Origin: Paracoccaceae bacterium
Lineage (GTDB): Bacteria; Pseudomonadota; Alphaproteobacteria; Rhodobacterales; Rhodobacteraceae
Reading direction: 5' to 3'
NCBI GenBank assembly: GCA_007128995.1
Contig: SKWJ01000120.1
Location: 1 to 6,725, forward strand
DNA length: 6,725 nt
Of the stretch, positions 1 to 6,093 are shown one piece after another. The number at the start of each line of letters is the position of its first letter. Within the stretch, counting starts at the first letter, position 1. A program made the position numbers and the translations under genes. A model generated the notes under the pieces. It was given only the letters and a program-made list of their open reading frames with translations. It was not told the origin of the DNA and ran no database searches.

Positions 1-1011
1 GAGGTTCTGACACAGCAGGCACAAACGCTCTGGCATGTCTCGAACCTGTATCGCATTCCGGCACAGGAAGCCTTGGCAGAGGCCCTGGTCGCGCATACGT
101 TCGCCGACACGGCGTTCTTTACCAATTCAGGCACTGAAGCGGCCGAACTCGCCATAAAGATGGTCCGCAAGTTCTGGCATGATGCAGGCGAAAACCGGCA
201 AACGATCCTGACATTCGAAGGGGCGTTTCACGGCCGCTCAACCGGCGCGATTGCCGCTGCAGGGTCAGAGAAGATGACCAAGGGCTTCGGTCCGCTCATG
301 CCTGGTTTCAAGACCCTGCCCTGGGGCGATCATGACGCGTTGCGCGCGGCAATGGACGAAACCGTCGCAGCTGTAATGATAGAGCCGGTGCAGGGCGAAG
401 GTGGCATCCGCCCCCTGCCCGTCCAATGCCTCCGCGGCATGCGCGACATGTGCGATCAGACGGGCGCGCTGCTTGTGCTGGACGAGGTGCAATGCGGCAT
501 GGGCCGGACCGGCCGGCTTTTCGCCCATGAATGGAGCGAGGTCACCCCTGACATCATGATGATTGCAAAGGGCATTGGCGGCGGCTTTCCGCTTGGGGCA
601 GTTCTGGCGACTGCACGCGCGGCGCAGGCCATGACAGCCGGCACGCATGGCACAACATATGGTGGCAATCCGCTGGCCTGCGCGGTCGGCGCCAAGGTGC
701 TGGACATCATCACCACAGACGGGTTTCTCGACGCGGTCAGTCGCAAGGGCGCACTCATGCGCCAATCTCTGGAAGGTTTGGTCATAAATCATCCCGATCT
801 GTTCGACAGTGTTCGGGGGATCGGTCTGATGCTGGGGCTGAAATGCAAGCGCCCCAATACCGAGATCGTGCAGGCCGCTCAGGCAGAGCATTTGCTGACA
901 GTTCCCGCAGCGGAGAATGTCATTCGCTTGCTGCCCCCGCTCACAATTTCCGAAGAGGAAATTTCCGAAGCGCTCGCGCGGTTGGAGCGTGCCGCCCGCG
1001 CCATCACCTGA
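1..1011 (+). CDS. argD: Acetylornithine aminotransferase, 5'-truncated by the window edge
   Basis: This class III PLP-dependent aminotransferase converts N-acetylglutamate semialdehyde to N2-acetylornithine with glutamate as amino donor, in cytoplasmic arginine biosynthesis; family members often also act on succinyl-diaminopimelate. The reading frame is open from base 1, where HVSNLYRIP, a typical ArgD N-terminal stretch, is visible before the first in-frame start-like codon at 73. The gene therefore starts upstream, and about 50-60 residues are missing by comparison with the usual length near 390. Of the 336 visible residues, recognisable motifs are NSGTEA (42-47, phosphate-binding), AFHGRS, EPVQGEGG, LVLDEVQCGMGRTG with the PLP-ring aspartate at 161, IAKG with the Schiff-base lysine at 190 (bases 568-570), and GTTYGGNPLA near the C-terminal part. 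It ends in TGA at 1009-1011. A related omega-aminotransferase is possible, but the adjacent argF makes ArgD the clear choice. Confidence 0.95.
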   Translation, partial: EVLTQQAQTLWHVSNLYRIPAQEALAEALVAHTFADTAFFTNSGTEAAELAIKMVRKFWHDAGENRQTILTFEGAFHGRSTGAIAAAGSEKMTKGFGPLMPGFKTLPWGDHDALRAAMDETVAAVMIEPVQGEGGIRPLPVQCLRGMRDMCDQTGALLVLDEVQCGMGRTGRLFAHEWSEVTPDIMMIAKGIGGGFPLGAVLATARAAQAMTAGTHGTTYGGNPLACAVGAKVLDIITTDGFLDAVSRKGALMRQSLEGLVINHPDLFDSVRGIGLMLGLKCKRPNTEIVQAAQAEHLLTVPAAENVIRLLPPLTISEEEISEALARLERAARAIT

Positions 1012-1032
1012 TTTCATCCTTGCGGACATATC

Positions 1033-1064
1033 CCGACAGCGGGCAGGCACAGCCCCCGCTTCGG
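1033..1064 (+). other. Stem-loop in the argD-argF intercistronic gap
   Basis: CCGA (1033-1036) plus AGCGGG (1038-1043) pairs perfectly with CCCGCT (1055-1060) plus TCGG (1061-1064). This gives a 10-bp stem with one bulged C (1037) and an 11-base loop. It sits between the argD stop and the argF Shine-Dalgarno (AAAGG, 1070-1074). No T-run follows it, so it does not look like a normal intrinsic terminator. Inferred roles are an mRNA-stability or processing element that sets relative expression of the two cistrons, or a partial attenuator. The pairing is directly visible; the role is a guess. Confidence 0.5.
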
Positions 1065-1083
1065 TCAAGAAAGGCCATTGCAA

Positions 1084-2010
1084 ATGCCTCATTTTCTGGA
1101 CATTCACACGACGGCGAAATCAGACTTGCGCGCGATGATCGATCAGGCTCGCGACATGAAATCCGCGCGCGCTGGCCGCCCGAAAGGTACGCCAGACGAT
1201 GAAACGCCCCTGACCAACCATATGGTTGCGCTCATCTTCGAAAAACCCTCGACCCGGACTCGCGTCAGTTTTGACGTGGGTGTGCGTCAGATGGGCGGGC
1301 AGACGATGGTTCTCTCCGGATCGGAGATGCAACTTGGCCATGGCGAGACAATCGCAGATACTGCGCGTGTCCTGTCGCGCTATGTCGACATGATCATGAT
1401 CCGCACATTCGAAGAGTCAGTCCTGCTGGAACTGTCGGAATACGCATCCGTGCCTGTGATAAACGGGCTGACCAACCGGACGCATCCTTGCCAGATCATG
1501 GCCGATATTCTGACATTCGAAGAACATCGCGGGTCCATCGCCGGCAAAAAGGTCGTCTGGGTCGGGGATGGCAACAATGTTTGCGCATCCTTCCTGCACG
1601 CTGCTGGCCAATTCGGCTTCAACCTGACCTTCAGCGGCCCCGAAGTGCTGGACCCTGATCCCGAATTCGTAGCCCTTGCCCGTGAACAGGGCGCACAGAT
1701 CGAAATCATCCGCGACCCGGCCCGCGCTGTCGCCGGGGCTGATCTGATCGTGGCAGACACATGGGTCAGCATGCATGACAGCCAGTCGAACCGCGAACGC
1801 CGCCACAATCTTCTGCGGCCCTATCAGGTCAATGACGCCCTCATGGCAAAGGCCGGCCCGGATGCGCTGTTCATGCACTGCCTGCCTGCACACCGCGAGG
1901 AAGAGGTCACAAATGCGGTGATGGATGGCCCGCAATCCGTGGTTTTTGACGAGGCCGAGAACCGGCTTCATGCACAAAAGGCGGTCATGCGCTACTGCCT
2001 CGGGCTGTAG
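1084..2010 (+). CDS. argF: Ornithine carbamoyltransferase, anabolic
   Basis: It catalyses carbamoyl phosphate + L-ornithine to L-citrulline + phosphate in the cytoplasm, the sixth step of arginine synthesis; the family is trimeric. The 308-residue length is normal. Visible motifs are STRTR at 56-60 (carbamoyl-phosphate loop), HPCQ at 134-137, the second-domain segment VGDGNNV at 160-166, DTWVSM at 225-230 (ornithine-binding loop, with His rather than the frequent Gly after SM) and HCLPAH at 265-270 with the catalytic cysteine. The ATG at 1084 is preferred over a TTG at 1078: it gives the familiar [10 protein letters not shown] start and lies 9 bases after AAAGG. It follows argD by 72 bases on the same strand with no obvious promoter between them, so co-transcription is likely. 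A catabolic ArcB or an N-acetylornithine/succinylornithine carbamoyltransferase is less likely given argD upstream and the standard motifs. It converges on dabA. Confidence 0.97.
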   Translation: MPHFLDIHTTAKSDLRAMIDQARDMKSARAGRPKGTPDDETPLTNHMVALIFEKPSTRTRVSFDVGVRQMGGQTMVLSGSEMQLGHGETIADTARVLSRYVDMIMIRTFEESVLLELSEYASVPVINGLTNRTHPCQIMADILTFEEHRGSIAGKKVVWVGDGNNVCASFLHAAGQFGFNLTFSGPEVLDPDPEFVALAREQGAQIEIIRDPARAVAGADLIVADTWVSMHDSQSNRERRHNLLRPYQVNDALMAKAGPDALFMHCLPAHREEEVTNAVMDGPQSVVFDEAENRLHAQKAVMRYCLGL

Positions 2011-2011
2011 C

Positions 2012-2063
2012 CCCCCGCTGCCAGATACGCACAGGCGCGGGGGACAGAATGCGCGCAGCGCGC
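2012..2063. terminator. Convergent intergenic hairpins, possible weak bidirectional terminator
   Basis: This 54-base gap lies between the argF stop (2008-2010) and the dabA stop (2065-2067). CCCCCGC (2012-2018) and GCGGGGG (2037-2043) form a perfect 7-bp inverted repeat around an 18-base loop. Closer to dabA, GCGC-GCAGC-GCGC (2051-2063) forms a second small GC-only hairpin, followed on the minus strand by ATTCTGT. Both lie where transcripts from either side should end, but neither has a real T-tract. Any termination would be inefficient or rely on Rho or on collision of convergent polymerases. Confidence 0.35.
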
Positions 2064-2064
2064 T

Positions 2065-4437
2065 TTACGCCACACGCAGATCCAGTGTTTTCGGGATATC
2101 CAGACCGCGCCACCCTCCGTCGTGATAGCGCGCACAAAGCTGGCCTGCATCATCCATCCGGATCAGATGCAGCCAGCCATTGTCAAACAGCGCGCGCACG
2201 GATGGATGCTTTTCAAGGATCTCGCTGATCGCTGCGGCAGGCGCCCGAATGACAACGCTCAGCCGCAGCGGTTCGTGGACAAGGCAGGCACCGTCATGCA
2301 CCGATTGCCAGGCGAGGCCTGTGCGCGGTGTCTGTCCGTTCCCTTCAAACACCCCGAAGCCACCGACCACATTATGCAACAGCTTGTTGCCAGCCCCGAA
2401 CTCGGTCGGGGCAGTGACCGAGCCGAAATATTGCAGGCTGATCCAGCTTGCGACAACAACGGGGGCGGTCAGGATCAGTTCGAGCACACCAAACCCGTCA
2501 TCGCGATGCCAGTCATAGTCATGCAGGAAGGCACGGCCACCCAGATCGCGTCCCCGGCTGATATCGCGCGGCGCGGCAACAAAGGCGGCACAGCCCGCCA
2601 ACCCCCATTCAGGCCGTGTCTCGGCCCAGTCAAACGCGCGCGCGGCAAGCGCCCCGCCCTTTTCGCCTGCATGCGGCAAGGTTGCAGCACGTTCAGCGCG
2701 AGCAAGAAGCGTTGCCTGATCCAGCCAGCGCCGCACGGCACCGCGCTCCAGATCCGGGGCATCGAATATCTGCACTGTGTCGGATGTGGTGTCATGCAGC
2801 GCCCCCAGAAAACGGGTATCAGTCGGGATGGAAATCCCCCTCTCTGACAGGGCTGCGCGCACCGCAGGATCATTCAGCAACCCGACCAGCGCACGGGCGC
2901 TGACCTCACCGGAATGGCCACCGCAGGCACCACATTGCAGCGCCGAGTGATGCGGATTGTTCGTGACATGTGCCCCATGACCGACAAGCAGGACGACAGG
3001 CGCAAACTCGAGGGTCAGCCCCATCGCATTCAGGACTTTCGCCGCAATCTCGGCGCGGTCTGCCCTGTCCAGCCCTGCGATTTGCGGCGCAGGCTCGACA
3101 CTCTGGTTACCCTGCAATCCCAGCGTGTCACGCAGTATCTTGGCAAGATAAAGCGGCCCTGTTGCCTCGACAAAGGCGAAAGAGGATACCGCCGCGAGTT
3201 TGAACCGCCCCCAGGCCCGGGTCGCGCGCGCGCCGATCTGCGCCAGGTCGCTGGCCTCGTCTGTGGCGTCTGGCACCGTATCCACGGCCGGGGTCAACAG
3301 CACCGGCAGATGCGGTTCATGCGCACATGCACCGAGCGGTTTATGCGCCAGCGGCAGCCCGAAGAACCCCGCAAAACCAAGGGTCTGAATACGGCTGTCA
3401 CAGCTTTCCAAAGCACGCCGATACCGTTCTGACCTGACATCGATACAGAACGCGGCCTGCAATTCGGGACGGGTCGCAGCGCGCGGGACAGCCGCCGAAT
3501 TGAACAGTTCCGCCAGTTTGCGCTGATGGCTCAGTTCAAGGGCCAGTTGCAACCGCATATCGATCTCGTCATCCACGGACGGGACTGCCGGACGGGCATG
3601 TTGGGCCAGAACCTTTGCCCATTCAGCACCGATCTCGGTGTGATATTGCGCCAGCAGTGCCGCATCCCAGACCATCCGCAGGGTCAGCAGATCGGTCAAT
3701 GTATCATCGCTGCCGCCTGCCAGTTCGGCCTGCCAGAGCTTCCAGCGTGCAACCTGCGCCCAGCCGCCCAGTTCCATCAGCCAGCGATGGGCCGCGCTTT
3801 CTGTCGCCTCTGCACGCAGGCCAAGGTGTTCAGCCGCGCGCAAAAGCGCCAGCGAAGCCGTGTCAGGCGCATCGGCAGCCTGAGTGCAGAACCCCCGCAG
3901 CCCTGCAATCTCTGGTGTCAGGTCATGACGGGCAAAAGCGCGCCAGGCATCATAGGCACTGCGCCCTTGCGGCGCGGGCCATAGCGCCTGTCCCTGATCA
4001 AAATACCCTGACGCCCATACCCCGATACGCGCGGCCACGATCTCGGGCCAGTCAATGCCGCTGGCCCTGGCTGCAAGCTGCGCAACTGTCGGAAGCGCTG
4101 TCGGGGCTGGCGTATCGCGGGCAAGCGCGGCTTCCACTTCGGCAAGCGTCGGGCCGGGGCGCAAGTCAAGCGCGGCTTCGAGATCAGCGCGGGTCAGCCG
4201 CCCTTCGGCCTGCGCTGCACGAAAGGCTGCACGGTTGAGAGTGCTGCGAATGCCGGCGCTGCGCGCAAGCTTGGCGCTGGCCTGTGCCAGATCGTCAGCG
4301 GTGTGACCCAGATAAGGGTTCACAGCGACTGTGGCCGACAGCGGGAAGGCAGGCGCGACAAGGCGTGCCGCGCGGCGCGCCGCCTCGATGATCGCCATGA
4401 ACGGAGTATCAAAACTGGAATGCACCGGAAGTTTCAT
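2065..4437 (-). CDS. dabA: DabA, carbonic-anhydrase-like subunit of the DAB inorganic-carbon accumulation complex (DUF2309/UPF0753)
   Basis: DabA is the soluble, membrane-associated zinc subunit that pairs with DabB. The described model is one-way hydration of CO2 to bicarbonate in the cytoplasm, driven by the cation gradient through DabB; MpsB of Staphylococcus is a homologue. The 790-residue product is close to family length. The predicted zinc/active-site residues are all present: C331 and D333 in FCIDVRSER, H487 in VGHG, and C502 in QCGACGGHSGE. The His-to-Cys spacing of 15 equals that of the characterised Halothiobacillus protein (C351, D353, H524, C539, from memory). The N-terminal part has the family-like VAVNPYLG (37-44). 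There is no signal peptide or clear membrane span. The ATG at 4437 is supported by AAAGGG ending 8 bases upstream; that site lies in a hairpin loop (see 4438-4458). It starts 18 bases after the dabB stop, so the two form an operon. The reading frame is intact, and no regulatory domain is attached. Confidence 0.95.
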   Translation of the reverse strand: MKLPVHSSFDTPFMAIIEAARRAARLVAPAFPLSATVAVNPYLGHTADDLAQASAKLARSAGIRSTLNRAAFRAAQAEGRLTRADLEAALDLRPGPTLAEVEAALARDTPAPTALPTVAQLAARASGIDWPEIVAARIGVWASGYFDQGQALWPAPQGRSAYDAWRAFARHDLTPEIAGLRGFCTQAADAPDTASLALLRAAEHLGLRAEATESAAHRWLMELGGWAQVARWKLWQAELAGGSDDTLTDLLTLRMVWDAALLAQYHTEIGAEWAKVLAQHARPAVPSVDDEIDMRLQLALELSHQRKLAELFNSAAVPRAATRPELQAAFCIDVRSERYRRALESCDSRIQTLGFAGFFGLPLAHKPLGACAHEPHLPVLLTPAVDTVPDATDEASDLAQIGARATRAWGRFKLAAVSSFAFVEATGPLYLAKILRDTLGLQGNQSVEPAPQIAGLDRADRAEIAAKVLNAMGLTLEFAPVVLLVGHGAHVTNNPHHSALQCGACGGHSGEVSARALVGLLNDPAVRAALSERGISIPTDTRFLGALHDTTSDTVQIFDAPDLERGAVRRWLDQATLLARAERAATLPHAGEKGGALAARAFDWAETRPEWGLAGCAAFVAAPRDISRGRDLGGRAFLHDYDWHRDDGFGVLELILTAPVVVASWISLQYFGSVTAPTEFGAGNKLLHNVVGGFGVFEGNGQTPRTGLAWQSVHDGACLVHEPLRLSVVIRAPAAAISEILEKHPSVRALFDNGWLHLIRMDDAGQLCARYHDGGWRGLDIPKTLDLRVA

Positions 4438-4458
4438 TGCACGAACCCTTTCGTGTCA
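4438..4458 (-). promoter_or_regulatory. Hairpin presenting the dabA Shine-Dalgarno in its loop, abutting the dabB stop
   Basis: In mRNA sense the junction reads TGA (dabB stop), CACGAA, AGGG, TTCGTG, CA, ATG (dabA start). CACGAA (4455-4450) and TTCGTG (4445-4440) are perfectly complementary, giving a 6-bp stem with a 4-base loop AGGG that is the core of the dabA ribosome-binding site. The stem begins on the base right after the dabB stop codon. A ribosome terminating on dabB would cover or melt it, which suggests translational coupling that sets the DabB:DabA ratio. The structure is seen directly; coupling is inferred. Confidence 0.6.
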
Positions 4459-5997
4459 GAAGCGCGTAGAGGGAAGGCGGCCTGTCAGGCGGTCGATCAG
4501 CGTCGAGACATAAAGTCCATTGGCAAGATGCACCCTGAGCCCCTGTGCCGCCGGATGGCGCGCCCAGAGAGGGAACAGCGCCTGCGCCAGCGCCACGGGT
4601 CCGAAACTGGCCAGCACCAGCACCATCACGGCCCATTCCAGCGGTCCGGGGGCTGGCGGACTGGGAAGCGTGCCTGCCATAAGCCAGTCCGCCCCGGCAT
4701 GCAGCGCGAAATAGCTGGCAGAGGCGAGAAGCGCTGCCAGCGATGTGCGCTTGGTCAGCGCCGCAGGCGCGGCATCTGCCAGACCCTGCGCGATAAGATA
4801 GGCCACCCCGAAGATCAGGATCGCACCCAGCGCAAACGCCTGTGGCGGCTTGCCCACAATCCCGAATGCCAGCCCGACCAATGCGAAGATGATCAGCGCA
4901 ATTGCAAAGGCCCGCCCCACATTGCGCGCCGAGGGGACTGCCACAGGCCCCGGCCTGCGCGCGGCCGTGACCTGCGCAATGGCGCTGCCCGAACTGAGGA
5001 ACGCATGGGCCTTGTACAGCGAATGGGCCAGAATGTGCAGGACCGCAAGTGCGAACAGCCCCAGCCCGATCTGCAACATCATGAACCCCATCTGTGCAAT
5101 GGTGGACCAGGCAAGCGAGGTCTTGACCGCCGGTTGTGCCAGCATCGCAAGACTGCCGAACAGCGCTGTGAACCCACCCAGAAGGGCGAGCGCTGCCATA
5201 ACACCCGGCGCAGTCAGAAGCGTGTCAGCCATCCGGATCAGGACAAACCCGCCCGCATTCACGATCCCCGCATGCAGCAGCGCCGAAACCGGGGTGGGGG
5301 CCTCCATGACTTCGGTCAACCAGCCATGCAGCGGGAATTGCGCTGCCTTGAGCACCCCGCCCAGCACCAGCAGGACCACGCCCAGAACAGCAACAGGCCC
5401 TGTCGCACTGGCGTTCAGCACGGCGATATCCGCAGTGCCAAAACCCCAGAGGAATAGGAGTGTCGCCGAAATCAGTGCCGTGTCGCCTGCACGACTGGCC
5501 ATGCGCATCTTGGCGGCTGCGCGGCGCGCGCCCGGACGCTCGGCATAGGTCAGCAAAAGGTGGCGCAGACCAAAGCCAGCGCCGATGAAGCCAAGACACA
5601 GCTGACCAAGATTGCCGGCACTGACCAGCGCGGTCACCGAAGCCAGCGTCAGCATCAGCCAGCCCATAAACGCCCCCTGCCCGGACTCACCGTCCAGATA
5701 GGTGGCTGAAAACCGGGTGATCACCCATCCCAGCACACCGACAAGGGACAGCATGGCCACTGAGAGAAGATCCAGCCGCACGGATAGCCCCAGCCCGGAA
5801 ACGTCGAACAAGATGGCCGTCTGAGCGCCGCCTCGGTTCAGCGTCACTGCCGCTACGACCACCAAGGCAATGGCCAGCAAGCTGGCGATTTCAGCGACGA
5901 TCAGCGTCATTCTGGGCCGCATCTGAGGGCCAAGGAAACCGGCAACTGCTGCGCCCAGCAGGATCGCGATGGAGAGATAGGGGATAAAAGCCAGCAC
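4456..5997 (-). CDS. dabB: DabB, membrane ion-translocating subunit of the DAB complex (NuoL/MrpA/NdhF-like)
   Basis: This inner-membrane protein of the Proton_antipo_M family is thought to conduct H+ or Na+ down its gradient to energise DabA. It has 513 residues, shorter than NuoL (about 610), and is hydrophobic throughout with roughly 13-15 membrane segments. The antiporter core is clear: K217 then FPLHGWL (221-227), TPVSALLHAG (235-244) with H242, K292 in VKTSLAW, and HILAHSLYKA (321-330) with H321, H325 and K329. These spacings match the NuoL K229/H254 and H334/H338/K342 series. Where NuoL has its TM5 glutamate (GWEG), this protein reads GFIG with I138. The C-terminal LRVHLANGLY (487-496) is DabB-like rather than NuoL-like. 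The start is GTG at 5997, 7 bases after a strong GAGGAG. No other complex I or Mrp genes are nearby, and dabA follows after 18 bases, which argues against a stray nuoL/ndhF or mrpA. Confidence 0.93.
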   Translation of the reverse strand: MLAFIPYLSIAILLGAAVAGFLGPQMRPRMTLIVAEIASLLAIALVVVAAVTLNRGGAQTAILFDVSGLGLSVRLDLLSVAMLSLVGVLGWVITRFSATYLDGESGQGAFMGWLMLTLASVTALVSAGNLGQLCLGFIGAGFGLRHLLLTYAERPGARRAAAKMRMASRAGDTALISATLLFLWGFGTADIAVLNASATGPVAVLGVVLLVLGGVLKAAQFPLHGWLTEVMEAPTPVSALLHAGIVNAGGFVLIRMADTLLTAPGVMAALALLGGFTALFGSLAMLAQPAVKTSLAWSTIAQMGFMMLQIGLGLFALAVLHILAHSLYKAHAFLSSGSAIAQVTAARRPGPVAVPSARNVGRAFAIALIIFALVGLAFGIVGKPPQAFALGAILIFGVAYLIAQGLADAAPAALTKRTSLAALLASASYFALHAGADWLMAGTLPSPPAPGPLEWAVMVLVLASFGPVALAQALFPLWARHPAAQGLRVHLANGLYVSTLIDRLTGRLPSTRF

Positions 5998-6010
5998 AGC
6001 AGAACTCCTC
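5998..6010 (-). promoter_or_regulatory. Ribosome-binding site fixing the GTG start of dabB
   Basis: On the minus strand GAGGAG (bases 6010-6005) lies 7 bases before GTG at 5997-5995. It is the strongest Shine-Dalgarno in the window. It supports this non-ATG start, after which the hydrophobic first helix MLAFIPYLSIAILLG follows at once. Confidence 0.75.
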
Positions 6011-6059
6011 GATCAGTTTCGCTCGCATTTAGGCCGTCACAAAGCTTCTTAAAAATACA

Positions 6060-6093
6060 TTGTTTAGTTCTTACTGTTCTGTAAAATAGAACT
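6060..6093 (+). promoter_or_regulatory. Candidate lysR promoter giving a leaderless transcript
   Basis: TTGTTT (6060-6065) and TAAAAT (6082-6087) resemble sigma-70 -35 and -10 boxes, with 16 bases between them. A start 6-7 bases after the -10 box would fall on or beside the A of the lysR ATG (6094). No Shine-Dalgarno is present in the 20 bases before that ATG, which agrees with a leaderless message. No equally good promoter for dabB was found on the other strand of this 96-base gap. Confidence 0.4.
6067..6092. promoter_or_regulatory. Candidate LysR-type regulator binding site in the dabB-lysR divergent region
   Basis: GTTCT (6076-6080) and AGAAC (6088-6092) form a perfect 5-bp dyad with a 7-base spacer, containing the LTTR signature T-N11-A (T6078 and A6090). 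An extra direct copy of GTTCT at 6067-6071 could be a second half-site. A wider pair, TAGTTC (6065-6070) and GAACTA (6089-6094), overlaps it. The dyad covers the putative lysR -10 box and abuts its start, as expected for autorepression. It lies about 85 bases upstream of the dabB start, a fair place for activation. No binding data are available. Confidence 0.5.

Noticed and set aside
265..1107. 280-codon open frame on the - strand opposite argD
   Set aside because: It is antisense to a well-conserved aminotransferase, has Cys/His/Arg-rich composition without a motif, and runs past the argD end into the intercistronic stem-loop.
1417..1977. Open frames on the - strand opposite argF (1417-1977 and 1380-1808)
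   Set aside because: Shadow frames of argF with no family resemblance.
2002..2013. Small GGGC-TGTA-GCCC hairpin over the argF stop codon
   Set aside because: Only four base pairs, and it competes with the larger 2012-2043 repeat; too weak to call on its own.
2122..2847. 241-codon open frame on the + strand inside dabA, plus other overlapping frames through 4306
   Set aside because: All lie opposite a gene with intact catalytic motifs; codon bias of dabA explains the lack of stops. None shows a domain or a clear ribosome-binding site.
4303..5457. Long 384-codon open frame on the + strand opposite dabB and the start of dabA
   Set aside because: Its product is an Arg/Gln/His-rich low-complexity composition typical of antisense reading of GC-rich genes. 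It spans the dabB-dabA junction and has no recognisable motif.
4456..5997. Reading dabB as a complex I gene (nuoL/ndhF) or mrpA
   Set aside because: It is too short, lacks the NuoL TM5 glutamate, has no other nuo or mrp genes beside it, and is directly followed by dabA.
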